This document shows positions 8,393 to 17,476 of a DNA stretch of 39,278 bases, in pieces (positions within the stretch are counted from its first letter, which is position 1; every line of letters begins with the position of its first letter). Under the pieces are notes generated by a model, which saw only the letters and a program-made list of their open reading frames with translations, was not told the origin of the DNA and searched no databases. The stretch comes from Nostoc sp. UHCC 0870. GTDB lineage: Bacteria; Cyanobacteriota; Cyanobacteriia; Cyanobacteriales; Nostocaceae. A program made the position numbers and the translations under genes. Location of the stretch: the NCBI RefSeq assembly GCF_022063185.1, contig NZ_CP091920.1, positions 1 through 39,278 on the forward strand, given 5' to 3'.

Positions 8393-11348
8393 GTGAAACG
8401 TCAATGGGATGCAGAAGAACTGGTAGAAAATTTTACGCTCCTGCCAACAGAAATGGCACTGCTGTCAAATAAAAGTGAGGAAAAATCGCTTGGGCTTTGC
8501 TGTGCTACTGAAATTCTTCCAGATGGAAGCAAAATTCCCCCGCACCAAACAGGAAGTTCCCAAACAGATTGTTTCTTACATTGCGAGACTTCTCTCCGTA
8601 TCGCCAAAACAATATGGTGAATACTCGTTTCATGGACGCACTATTGAACGTCATCGCGCTGAAATCCGTGAATTCTTTGGTTTTCGAGAATTCAACCCAC
8701 AAGACAAAACAGAACTGATTGCTTGGTTGTGCGAATTTGTCTTGGCATACGACCGTCAAGCCTCCTCATTAGAAGCAGCAGTGTATCAACGTTTACGGGA
8801 GTTAAAGTTAGAACCACCAATACCCGAAGCGGTAGAACGGCTGATTCGGTCTGCGGTCGTCACTACTGAAAAAGAATTCTGTGCTGGCATCTTCAACCAA
8901 ATTGAATCAGAAACGCTGACCAAAATGGATGCCCTTCTCAATACTCAAGATGCTCTAGATGATGACCAGAGCCAATTTAAACAGTCGGTCTTCAATTTCC
9001 TCAAAACAGACCCCGGTCGTACCAGTCTCAAGAGTATCTTCAAAGAAGTCTCCAAACTTGAATGTATCCGGGATTTGGGACTACCGACCAAACTGTTTGC
9101 TAATGTTCCCCCCAAAATTATTACTCACTACCGTCGGCGGGCTAGCGCAGAAACACCCCGCGAACTGCGTCGTCATCCTGCGAAAATTCGCTACACATTA
9201 GTGGCAGCCTTCTGCTGGCAACGCAACCAAGAGATTACCGACAGTTTGGTGGAGTTGCTCATTCAAATTATCCACCGCATTTATGTTAATGCCGAACGGC
9301 GGGTGGATAAACAACTTATTGAGGAATTTAAACAGGTGGATGGTAAGCCACGCTTGTTATTTGAAATTGCTCAAGCTTCACTCGAACGTCCAGAAGAACC
9401 TGTTAAGGATGTTGTTTACCCAGTAGTTAGCCCGAAAACACTGCAAGCGGTAGTCAAAGAATATAAATCTAACAGTCCTACATATGAGGAAAAGGTTTAC
9501 ACAGTGATGCGTTCATCATATCTGCATCACTATCGGCGCATGGTTCCTCAACTGCTATCCACACTAGAGTTTCGCTCTAATAATGATATGCACCGCCCAG
9601 TAATTTCTGCTTTGTCATTGCTTAAAAGATACCAATCCAGCAATCAGCGATACTATGCAATCGGTGAGGAATTGTTCATCAATGGTGTTCTCTCCAAGGA
9701 GCAACGCCACCTGATTTTGGAACAGGACAAGGATGGGCAGGAACGGGTAAATCGGGTCAATTATGAAATATGCGTGCTACAGGCACTGCGAGATAAGCTG
9801 CGCTCCAAGGAAATTTGGGTAGTTGGGGCTAAACGCTACTGTAACCCAGAAGAAGACTTGCCCCAAGACTTTGAAGTACATCGAGAAACCTACTACTTGG
9901 CTTTAGGGCAACCATTAGATGCTCTCACTTTTATCAGCCAACTCCAGCAGGAAATGACTCAGGCTTTAACAATGCTGGATAAAGGAATGCCCAGCAATAC
10001 TAAAGTCAAGATTCAAAAGAAGAAAAATGGCTGGATTAGCGTCTCTCCTCTAGAAGCACAGCCAGAACCACTCAATATCTTGCAACTTAAACGTGAGATA
10101 GAAAGACGCTGGCCCCTGACCAGTTTGCTGGATATGTTGAAAGAAGCCGACCTGCGGATTGGTTTTACTAATCATTTCAAGAATACGGGTGTGCGTTCTA
10201 ACCTAGACCGAGAAACCCTACAACGACGATTGTTGTTGTGTTTGTATGGATTGGGTAGTAATACTGGACTCAAGCGTATGTGCGGAGGAATTAACAGTGA
10301 CTTAGAGTATGATCTGCGTTATGTCAAAAAGCACTACATTCACCGAGAACACTTGCGTAATGCTATCGCAGAAGTTGTAAATGCTACTTTCAATGTTCGT
10401 AAGGTAGCAATTTGGGGAGAAGGTACGACAGCGTGTGCTAGTGATTCCAAAAAGTTTGGCTCGTGGGATCAAAATTTGATGACAGAATGGCATATCCGCT
10501 ACGGAGGTCGGGGAGTGATGATCTATTGGCACGTTGAGAAAAAATCTGCCTGCATCTACTCTCAGCTTAAGACTTGTTCTTCTTCGGAAGTGGCAGCAAT
10601 GATTGAGGGTCTTCTACGGCATTGCACTGATATGAAAGTAAAGAAAAACTATGTAGACACCCACGGTCAAAATGAAATTGCCTTTGGCTTTTGCCGTTTA
10701 CTGGGCTTTGAGTTGATGCCTCGGATCAAGCGCATCGGCTCCCAAAAGTTATATCTACCAAGTGCTGGACAAAAACAAGATTTTCCTAATTTACAACTTG
10801 TACTGACTAAAGCGATTGATTGGGAACTGATTCGCCAGCAGTATGACCAGATGATTAAATATACTACTGCTTTACGTTTAGGAACGGCGGAAGCAGACAC
10901 GATTTTGAAACGTTTTAGCCGTTCTTCTCCTCAACATCCAACACAAAAGGCACTTTCTGAGCTAGGTAGAGCAGTGAAAACTATATTTCTGTGTCACTAC
11001 CTCAACTCTGAGGCTTTACGACGTGAGATTAATGAAGGGCTGAATGTGGTGGAAAACTGGAATAGTGCTAATGGTTTTATTTTTTACGGCAAAAACAGTG
11101 AAATTGCTACTAACCGCCTAGATGAACAAGAATTATCGGTTTTGTGCCTCCATTTGCTGCAAATCAGCCTTGTTTACATCAATACGCTGATGATTCAAAG
11201 GGTTTTAGCAGAAGCCACTTGGATGAAGCAGATGAGACAAGAAGATTTCCGGGCGTTATCACCGTTGATTTGGGTACATGTTAACCCTTACGGCACTTTT
11301 CGACTGGATATGAACGAGCGATTACAAATTGATGCTGCGTCTCCTTGA
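8393..11348 (+). CDS. tnpA: Tn3-family transposase with an apparent +1 frameshift near codon 30
   Basis: A DDE transposase of about 985 residues once joined across frames. The frame opening at GTG 8393 (GAGG 11 nt upstream) gives a canonical TnpA N-terminus (KRQWDAEEL, TLLPTEMALLSNK). The family continuation RLGFAVLLKFFQ lies in the +1 frame, open from 8475 to the stop at 11348. The switch falls at the A5 run 8481-8485: removing one A, or slipping +1 there, restores one protein. Candidate catalytic residues are Asp (codon 10443) in ASDSKKF, Asp (10656) in VDTHGQ and Glu (11100) in NSEIATN. The cause may be a pseudogenising indel, a sequencing error in the homopolymer, or programmed slippage. 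Without the shift, the downstream frame could only start at GTG 8475 and would lack the N-terminal DNA-binding end. Confidence 0.9.
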
Positions 11349-11379
11349 TTTTTTTTTCTGAAACCTAATCTGGGTAAGA

Positions 11380-11428
11380 TTTTCAGCCGTCGCGTGGCGG
11401 CAAATTCTCTCTTCGCTACTTTTACCCC
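11380..11428 (-). repeat. Tn3-family right terminal inverted repeat (49 bp)
   Basis: The reverse complement of the left terminal repeat, with two mismatches in 49 bp. It begins 31 bp after the tnpA stop codon. Its outermost G also serves as the third base of the TAG stop codon of the minus-strand gene 11428-11775. Confidence 0.93.
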
Positions 11429-11775
11429 TATATCTGGGAAATTAGTTCGGGCCAATTTTTATGAATATATTCACAAAGCTGGTCATAGCTTTTTTGCTTG
11501 AGATAGGGCAAGTTATAAGGATTAACTCCCTGACTTTTAGCATATTCTAGAATGATGGCAATGAGACGGTTACAAGCCTTCTCCTCACGTTCCGCCTTTG
11601 TTTGGCGGGACTCTGCTTCTGCTTTTTCTTTTGGGATCTGGGGACTAAACTGGATTACCTCTTTATACATAGTTGCAATTAAGCCTTCTAAGGCAAGCAA
11701 CATGGATAGCAATGGCAGGATATCTGGTTGCAACTGATGCTCACTTGAGTTACCATTGTTTGGACTAATAGTCAT
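11428..11775 (-). CDS. Hypothetical 115-aa coiled-coil protein, stop codon supplied by the transposon
   Basis: I do not recognise the family. The protein has a hydrophobic N-terminal helix (LPLLSMLLALEGLIATMY, about 24-41), a highly charged Lys/Glu/Arg-rich probable coiled coil (about 49-72) and a C-terminal helix pair ending WPELISQI. There is no signal peptide. The Tn3 element inserted within its stop codon. The original reading was CAG ATA TAA; it is now CAG ATA TAG, with the last G coming from the transposon tip, so the protein is unchanged. Its original 3' flank, including a hairpin, is now 4.5 kb away at 6844-6907. A leader hairpin with T-runs on both sides lies upstream at 11873-11911. 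Confidence 0.7.
   Translation of the reverse strand: MTISPNNGNSSEHQLQPDILPLLSMLLALEGLIATMYKEVIQFSPQIPKEKAEAESRQTKAEREEKACNRLIAIILEYAKSQGVNPYNLPYLKQKSYDQLCEYIHKNWPELISQI
11429..11433. repeat. Target-site duplication TATAT (right)
   Basis: Identical to the left copy at 6903-6907. It overlaps the last two codons of the minus-strand 115-aa gene. Confidence 0.9.
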
Positions 11776-11802
11776 AAAGTTTTTTCCTAGTTATTTTGAT
11801 TG

Positions 11803-11830
11803 ACGGTCTAAAGTCAGTGAGACAGACCGT
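11803..11830. repeat. Small dyad ACGGTCT/AGACCGT near the start of the 115-aa gene
   Basis: A 7-bp inverted repeat (11803-11809 and 11824-11830) lies 28-55 bp upstream of ATG 11775. It could be an operator or a leader hairpin of the minus-strand gene. Confidence 0.45.
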
Positions 11831-11872
11831 TGATAGCTAACCAAGCTACAAAATTTTGAAAATTCTAAAAAG

Positions 11873-11911
11873 ACGCTATCTGGATTGGTACTCCAGGTGG
11901 CGTTTTTTTTT
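11873..11911 (+). terminator. Strong bidirectional terminator-like hairpin
   Basis: A 12-bp stem (11873-11884 with 11892-11903, two G-U pairs, 7-nt loop) is followed on the plus strand by nine T (11903-11911) and on the minus strand by CTTTTT. No plus-strand gene ends here: the bases just upstream are the leader of a minus-strand gene. It could terminate a short antisense RNA on the plus strand, or attenuate the 115-aa gene on the minus strand. Confidence 0.75.
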
Positions 11912-11974
11912 ATTGTTTTGCAGTCTAGCTTGAGATATGGTAGACAAATTTCTTAAAAATGTCAATGAAGCATG

Positions 11975-12014
11975 GTTATATTTCAGTAATTGCAGTATAG
12001 TTATATTGCAGTAA
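11975..12014. promoter_or_regulatory. Direct repeats upstream of the hsdS-like gene
   Basis: GTTATATTTCAGTAA (11975-11989) and GTTATATTGCAGTAA (12000-12014) differ at one base and are spaced 25 bp apart, with an extra TTGCAGTA between them. They sit just before ATG 12026 and may be regulator or self-control sites for the S-M pair. Confidence 0.5.
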
Positions 12015-12025
12015 AGATCAAATCT

Positions 12026-12610
12026 ATGTCTAATCCTGTTTTGCATCTCAAAGAGTTGGTGCAAATATATCAAGGAGTTACACTTAACCGTTATCAAGAT
12101 GATCCGGGTTCACAAGAACGCATTATCAACTCGCGGAATCTTGAGCAAATATATATCGGCGGTGAATTAAGCACAGTTCAAATCAACGCATCCACTATCT
12201 CTAAGTACAAATTGCTGATTGATGATGTAGTTATTACAATTCGAGGAACTCCCCTTAAGGCATCAGTGGTAACTGATGAAGTACAAGGATGCTTACCAAA
12301 TCAAAACTTAGCAGTTTTGCGTCCAAAAGTAGAAAATCTTGATCCAGTGTTTTTAGCTGTGTTGATGCGTTCAAAATGGTTGGAACAGCGTCTTGTCACC
12401 TTATACAGTCAATCTATCGGAACTCAGTTGTTAAAAATTTCCCAATTGCGCGACTTGGAAATACCATTACCTAATCTAATTACACAAAATAAATTAGCAC
12501 AGCTTTTTTTAGCGACTGAACGTTATACCCAAAAGACGTTAGAGACACTAGAAGTACGGAATAGCTTGGCTCAATTAACTTTTTCGCAAATCTTAAAAGG
12601 AGAACAATGA
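12026..12610 (+). CDS. Type I restriction-modification specificity protein, half-size (HsdS-like, 194 aa)
   Basis: One target-recognition unit plus one conserved helical repeat, about half the usual 400-450 aa of HsdS. An N-terminal VQIYQGVTL/INSRNL recognition region is followed by the LISQ-type spacer (ISQLRDLEIPLPN, LITQNKLAQLF) and a terminal helix. A half-S subunit would have to dimerise to recognise a DNA site, which would then be palindromic. The gene overlaps hsdM by 4 bp (ATGA at 12607-12610), so the two are translationally coupled. ATG 12026 is preferred over the in-frame ATG 11990, because residues before it are not family-like and lie in the repeat region. Confidence 0.8.
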   Translation: MSNPVLHLKELVQIYQGVTLNRYQDDPGSQERIINSRNLEQIYIGGELSTVQINASTISKYKLLIDDVVITIRGTPLKASVVTDEVQGCLPNQNLAVLRPKVENLDPVFLAVLMRSKWLEQRLVTLYSQSIGTQLLKISQLRDLEIPLPNLITQNKLAQLFLATERYTQKTLETLEVRNSLAQLTFSQILKGEQ

Positions 12611-14106
12611 TAACTTTAAAACAATTGGAAGAAGAACTTTGGAGAGCAGCCAATATTTTACGTGCTGATTTTAGTCCATTTACTGACCATAAGAAATATT
12701 TACTGAGGCTCTTACTTTTGAAACATTTATCCGATGTTTTTGAAGAAGAGCTTGAGGCAATTGAACGGAAAACAGGTAATCGAGATTTGGCATTGAGTAC
12801 ACCACAATACTTCCGTGTATTTGTGCCTGAGCATTCTCGCTGGAGTTACTTGCAGCGTTTTAATCAATTTATTAGCACTGGACTTAATGTAGCGTCTAGA
12901 GAAATTGAATATAAAAACCCACATTTGGATAAAATTTTTACTAGTATTGATTTTGAAAGTGAATATAATTATTCTGTCCATGAGCAGCATGACAATATAT
13001 TACGTCAATTAATTGAGCATTTCTCGCATCTCAATCTTGCATACGGCAACCTTGCTGAACCAGATATCTTAGGAAAAGCCTGTGAATACCTAATTGAGAA
13101 ATTTGCAATTGATTCTGGAAAAAGCGGTGGAGAGTTTTATACCCCAAATAAAATAGCAGAATTGCTAGTTAATCTGTTGGAAGTAGAAAAGGGAATGAGA
13201 ATTTGTGATCCTGTCTGCGGAGTTGGTGGTTTTCTGGTCGCATATTTCAATTATATAAAACAGACAGGATTAAATTTAAAAGATTTATCGTTCTATGGGC
13301 AAGATAAAAATTTAGAAACTTGGGCGATTGCTAAAATTAATTTGCTATTGCATGGCATCTTTGATTTTGATATCCGATTAGGAGACACAATCCGCGAACC
13401 ACAGCTAATACAAGGCAAGGAATTAATGCTTTTTGATAGAGTAGTTGCTAACCCGCCGTTTAATCTTAATAATTGGGGTTATGAGAAACATGGCTTTGAT
13501 CCTTATTATCGGTTTCGATATGGAGAGCCACCAAAAAGCAGTGGAGATTTTGCTTTTATTCAGCACATATTAGCTACATTAAAAAACACGGGTAAAGCAG
13601 CAGTAATAGTAGGTAATGGGACATTATTTCGCGGAGCAAAAGAAGGTTTAATTCGTGAAAGAATCATTCAACAAGACCTGATTGAAGCAGTTATTAGCCT
13701 TGCAAGCAATTTATTATATAATACTAGCATTCCTATTGTTATCTTAATTTTTAATCGAAATAAATCAGAAAACCGTAAAAATAAAGTCTTATTCATTGAC
13801 GCTAGTAGCCAATACCAAAAGATTGGAAATCAAAATTATTTACAATCAGAACATATTACTCATATCGTGAGTTGCTATCAAGCTTTTACAGATAAAGAAG
13901 GGTATGCTAAGGTCGCGTCTCTTGAAGAGATAGCAGACAATGACTATATTCTTAACATCAACCGCTATGTGCTACCTCTCAAAACCGAAAAGGACAAAAT
14001 TGATATTGAGGCAGAAATTATTAAGCTACGTGAATTAGAGGCTGCACGTACTAAAGCGGAGAATGAAATGAATGAATCCCTGCGTGAACTGGGAGTGAAA
14101 TTATAA
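12607..14106 (+). CDS. hsdM: Type I restriction-modification methyltransferase subunit (499 aa)
   Basis: An N6-adenine DNA methyltransferase. The N-terminal HsdM helical domain (LEEELWRAANILR) precedes the catalytic domain, with EFYTP (motif X, about 177-180), CDPVCGVGGF (motif I, Asp201) and ANPPFNLNNW (motif IV, 282-285), and a helical coiled C-terminus that contacts HsdS. AAGGAG lies a few bases before ATG 12607, inside the end of the S gene. No hsdR follows on the plus strand; only a decayed hsdR tail on the other strand is next. The pair may be a solitary modification unit, or it may borrow the HsdR encoded downstream. It is clearly divergent from the second HsdM at 20367-21950. Confidence 0.9.
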   Translation: MITLKQLEEELWRAANILRADFSPFTDHKKYLLRLLLLKHLSDVFEEELEAIERKTGNRDLALSTPQYFRVFVPEHSRWSYLQRFNQFISTGLNVASREIEYKNPHLDKIFTSIDFESEYNYSVHEQHDNILRQLIEHFSHLNLAYGNLAEPDILGKACEYLIEKFAIDSGKSGGEFYTPNKIAELLVNLLEVEKGMRICDPVCGVGGFLVAYFNYIKQTGLNLKDLSFYGQDKNLETWAIAKINLLLHGIFDFDIRLGDTIREPQLIQGKELMLFDRVVANPPFNLNNWGYEKHGFDPYYRFRYGEPPKSSGDFAFIQHILATLKNTGKAAVIVGNGTLFRGAKEGLIRERIIQQDLIEAVISLASNLLYNTSIPIVILIFNRNKSENRKNKVLFIDASSQYQKIGNQNYLQSEHITHIVSCYQAFTDKEGYAKVASLEEIADNDYILNINRYVLPLKTEKDKIDIEAEIIKLRELEAARTKAENEMNESLRELGVKL

Positions 14107-14136
14107 GTCAACTTGGTAGCTAGTGCGATCGCCCCG

Positions 14137-14289
14137 TCACGCCGCCCAATCCCTACACAGTAACTCTGCTTGTTGCACCATGTCATCGTCGCTTTCTCCT
14201 GCTTGTCTGGTGGATAACCATATTGACGCAGCAGACGTTTAACCAACCTACGCAGATGCCTTAACACTCTCTTTCACAGTCCAGTTAAT
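14137..14289 (-). pseudogene. Remnant of an hsdR 3' end, with frameshifts
   Basis: Read on the minus strand in three successive frames, the sequence gives INWTVKESV, then LVKRLLRQYGYPPDKQE, then DDMVQQAELLCRDWAA and a stop at 14137. It matches the last 50 residues of the intact HsdR next door (INWNLKESVRS, VKRLLRQYGYPPD) but with different detail, so it comes from a different or diverged hsdR. At least two frameshifts separate the pieces. It lies immediately beyond the intact hsdR stop, as expected if an older hsdR was replaced by recombination and left its tail behind. Confidence 0.75.
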
Positions 14290-14320
14290 GGTGACGTGGC
14301 GGCAGATTGTCCAAATCCTT

Positions 14321-17300
14321 TTATGTCTTGATTGAGACTGCAAATTCAGTAAAAACTTTGGCTTGCTCTAACACCAGTTCCATAGCTAGTGCCTCCATAT
14401 CGGGAGGATAACCATATTGACGCAGCAGCCTTTTAACTGCAACTTTCATTCGGGAACGGACACTTTCTTTAAGATTCCAGTCAATAGAGGCATTTTTGCG
14501 AATCCGATCTACTAGAACGATCGCTAATTCTCGCAGTTTATCAACACCCATTACATCCTGTGCGCTTTGGTTTTGTGATAGTGCATCATAAAAGGCCAGT
14601 TCATAGGGTTCTAGTCCCAGTTCTTCACCCCTAGCGTTGGCAGCTTTGGTGTCTTTTGCTAGTTCCAGCAGTTCTTCTAAAATATCCGTAACGCTGATGA
14701 CTTGGTTGCGATAGCGGCGCAGGGCATCTTCTAACATCTCAGAAAGTTTACGACTTTGGACAATATTTGTCCGACTGCGGGTTTTAACTTCATCCTTGAG
14801 TAGTTTTTGCAGCAGTTCTACCGCGAGGTTTTGGTGTTCCATGCCCCGCACTTCTGCCATAAATTCATCGGAGATGATGGAGATGTCAGGATTTTTAATA
14901 CCAGCTTCATCAAAGATGTTAATTACTGCATCGGATACCAAGGCTTGATCTACGACTTGACGGATGGCAGTTTCGATGTCTTGGTTGCTGAGTCCACTAC
15001 CATCACCGCCGCTTTCTAGTTTTCTGAGGCTGGCTTGGATGGCTTGGAAAAATGAGATTGTTTCTGATGCGGCGATCGCTTGGGGGTGGGGTACGGCGAG
15101 AGAATGGGCTTTAGATAGGGCGATAACTTCACTGAGAAATCTATCTTTGATGTTTGGTGCAGCTACATAGTTAGTGGCATTTTTGAGGATATTCAGTTTT
15201 TCGCCAGTGTCAGCATCAAAATAATGCTGATAGGTAAAGCCTGACATGATTTGCTCGACGATTTCCAATTTGGCTAGGAGTAGTCCCACTGCCACATCTT
15301 GATTGAGGGTGAGGTCGCCTTTACCGCCACTTTGAGAATAGAAGGATAGGGCTTTTTTAAGTTCGGTGGCTAGTCCCAGATAATCCACAATCAAACCGCC
15401 TGTTTTTTCAAAATAGACGCGGTTAATCCGGGCGATCGCTTGCATTAAATTATGACTTTTAAGCGGTTTATCAATATACATGGTGTGCAAACAGGGGGCA
15501 TCAAAGCCTGTGAGCCACATATCACAGACTATGGCTAATTCCAGGGAGTTTTCGGGGTCTTTGAGGCGTTGGGCGAGGTTTTGACGTTGGGCTTTGCTGG
15601 TGTGATGTTTAACTAAATTACCTGCATCGGCGGCGGAGGTAGTAATTACGACTTTGATTTTCCCTAAGTTAAGATCCTCACTGTGCCAATCAGGGCGGAG
15701 TTGAATTATGGCATCGTAGAGATTAACGGCGATTTGGCGGCTCATGGTGACAATCATGGCTTTGCCTTTGTTTACCTGTTGCCGTGCCTCGAAGTGAGTC
15801 ACAATATCTTGGGCAATCTGTTTTATTCTTTTTGTAGAACCGACAATCGCCTCAAGTTGGGTTTGTTTAGCTTTCGCTTTTTGGGTGATGCTCAGTTCTT
15901 CAAAGCTGAGGTCTTCGTCTAGTTCTTCTAGAAGTTGTCTACCTGCTGCGTCCAAATCAACTTGTACTAAGCGGCTTTCGTAATAAATCGGCACGGTTGC
16001 CCCATCTTTGACGGCTTGGGAGATGTCGTAGATGTCGATATATTCACCAAAAATGGCGGGGGTGTTTTTGTCGCTTTGTTCTACGGGTGTACCTGTGAAG
16101 CCGACAAAGGTAGCATTGGGTAAGGCTTGTCTAATATATTTGGCAAAGCCGTATTTGGTGCGTTTACCAATCACGTTGCCTTCGGCATCAAGGACATTAA
16201 CTTGTTTAGCTGTGAAACCGTATTGGCTGCGGTGGGCTTCATCAGCCAGGACAATGATATTAGGGCGAGGGCTGATTTGGGGATAGAGGGTTTCGCCATC
16301 AGCCGGGGAAAATTTCTGGACGGTGGTAAAAATGATACCGCCTGAGTTGGTGTTGAGTAGTTGGCGGACTTGTTCTCTATCTCCTGCTTGTTGGGGGTCT
16401 TGTCTGAGGAGTTGCTGACAACCTGCGAAGGTATCAAATAGTTGATCATCTAAGTCATTGCGATCTGTCAACATGACGATGGTGGGGTTCTGGAGGTTTT
16501 CGTTTAAAACCAGTTTCCCTGCCAGAAATACCATTGAAAGGGATTTACCGCTTCCTTGGGTATGCCAAAGTACACCGCCTTTACGTGCGCCTGCTTGGGA
16601 TGAGGCATTAATGATAGATTCAACGGCTTTATTAACGGCGTAATATTGATGATATGCGGCGATTTTTTTAATGGTGGTAATGCTAACTATGCCTGTTTTC
16701 AGGTCTTCGGTTTTGGACTTTTCAAATACAGTGAAGTGACGAATTAAATCTAGTAAGGTTTGCTTGTTGAGTAGCCCGTTAGTTAAAATTTCTAGTTCGT
16801 TAATCTGGTTTTCGCCTGTGGGGTTTTTCCATGTAGAGAAGCGGTTAAACCCAGCCGTTAGTGAACCAGCACGGGCGGATAGTCCATCTGAAATTACTAA
16901 TAGGGCATTGTAGGTAAATAGGCTAGGGATTCTGCGTTTATAGGTTTGGAGTTGGTTATAGGCGGCGTTAAGGTTGGCTTTTTCATTGGCGGCGTTTTTT
17001 AGTTCGATGACGACGAGGGGTAAGCCGTTAATGAACAGGACAATATCGGGGCGGTGGTTATGGTTGTCTTCAATGACTGTAAATTGGTTGACGGCGAGAA
17101 ATTCGTTATTTTCGGGGTGTTCCCAGTCAATTAATTTAACAGGTTCGCCTCTGGTTTCGCCGTTTTTTTGATATTCAACGGTGATGCCTTCTGTGAGGTA
17201 TTTATGGAATATTTCGTTGTTGTTGAGTAGGTCGGAACTAGCAATATTAAATATTTCCCGTTGTGCCTGATATTGGGCATCATGGGGAATGGTGGGGTTA

Positions 17301-17476
17301 ATTCTTGATATTGCTTGTGGGAGTCTATGTTTTAAAATTACTTCACCGAAGCTTTCTCGCTCTTGCTTGATGCCTTCTGGTTGGATGTCGTAGCCGTTGC
17401 TGTAGCTATAACCAAGGGTTTGCAAGAGTTGGAGTTGGTATTGTTCGATTTCGTCTTCGGTGAGGGTAGATTTCAT
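14321..17476 (-). CDS. hsdR: Type I restriction enzyme R subunit (1051 aa)
   Basis: The ATP-dependent translocase/nuclease of the type I complex. Numbering from ATG 17476: a PD-(D/E)XK nuclease (Asp144 in RPDIVL; Glu158-x-Lys160 in VIELKN), a helicase motor with Walker A TQGSGKS (306-312), DEAH (412-415), FTGTP and a motif VI-like region (QAIARINRVYF), and a long helical C-terminal domain ending near QYGYPPD. Length is normal for the family. The start ATG overlaps the stop of the upstream PIN toxin gene by 4 bp (ATGA). A TTG three codons earlier is possible but less likely. It is the last gene of the minus-strand operon hsdM, antitoxin/toxin, hsdS, antitoxin/toxin, hsdR. Confidence 0.95.
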   Translation of the reverse strand: MKSTLTEDEIEQYQLQLLQTLGYSYSNGYDIQPEGIKQERESFGEVILKHRLPQAISRINPTIPHDAQYQAQREIFNIASSDLLNNNEIFHKYLTEGITVEYQKNGETRGEPVKLIDWEHPENNEFLAVNQFTVIEDNHNHRPDIVLFINGLPLVVIELKNAANEKANLNAAYNQLQTYKRRIPSLFTYNALLVISDGLSARAGSLTAGFNRFSTWKNPTGENQINELEILTNGLLNKQTLLDLIRHFTVFEKSKTEDLKTGIVSITTIKKIAAYHQYYAVNKAVESIINASSQAGARKGGVLWHTQGSGKSLSMVFLAGKLVLNENLQNPTIVMLTDRNDLDDQLFDTFAGCQQLLRQDPQQAGDREQVRQLLNTNSGGIIFTTVQKFSPADGETLYPQISPRPNIIVLADEAHRSQYGFTAKQVNVLDAEGNVIGKRTKYGFAKYIRQALPNATFVGFTGTPVEQSDKNTPAIFGEYIDIYDISQAVKDGATVPIYYESRLVQVDLDAAGRQLLEELDEDLSFEELSITQKAKAKQTQLEAIVGSTKRIKQIAQDIVTHFEARQQVNKGKAMIVTMSRQIAVNLYDAIIQLRPDWHSEDLNLGKIKVVITTSAADAGNLVKHHTSKAQRQNLAQRLKDPENSLELAIVCDMWLTGFDAPCLHTMYIDKPLKSHNLMQAIARINRVYFEKTGGLIVDYLGLATELKKALSFYSQSGGKGDLTLNQDVAVGLLLAKLEIVEQIMSGFTYQHYFDADTGEKLNILKNATNYVAAPNIKDRFLSEVIALSKAHSLAVPHPQAIAASETISFFQAIQASLRKLESGGDGSGLSNQDIETAIRQVVDQALVSDAVINIFDEAGIKNPDISIISDEFMAEVRGMEHQNLAVELLQKLLKDEVKTRSRTNIVQSRKLSEMLEDALRRYRNQVISVTDILEELLELAKDTKAANARGEELGLEPYELAFYDALSQNQSAQDVMGVDKLRELAIVLVDRIRKNASIDWNLKESVRSRMKVAVKRLLRQYGYPPDMEALAMELVLEQAKVFTEFAVSIKT

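Larger units (their letters stand above)
6908..11428. mobile_element. Tn3-family transposon, 4521 bp, complete ends
   Basis: The element is bounded by 49-bp terminal inverted repeats starting GGGGTAAAAGTAGCG and by 5-bp TATAT duplications. It contains divergent tnpR-like (minus) and tnpA (plus) genes with a res-like region between them, the classic Tn3 arrangement. There is no passenger gene other than the extra domain fused to the resolvase. The transposase is interrupted by an apparent one-base frameshift near its start, so present activity is uncertain. The insertion lies in the stop codon of a minus-strand gene and regenerates a stop. Confidence 0.95.

Noticed and set aside
8475..8477. 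GTG 8475 as the natural tnpA start
   Set aside because: Family TnpA proteins have about 30 more residues, and these are encoded just upstream in another frame, so a frameshift is more likely than a true start here.
11876..12097. 73-codon minus-strand frame
   Set aside because: It overlaps the strong terminator hairpin and the direct repeats upstream of hsdS; its translation shows no protein-like features.
13965..14267. 100-codon minus-strand frame containing LLRQYGYPPD
   Set aside because: Only part of it is hsdR-derived; the rest is antisense to hsdM. It is better described as a frameshifted hsdR remnant at 14137-14289.
16032..16345. Plus-strand frames antisense to hsdR
   Set aside because: Shadows of a well-supported hsdR coding frame with no independent evidence.
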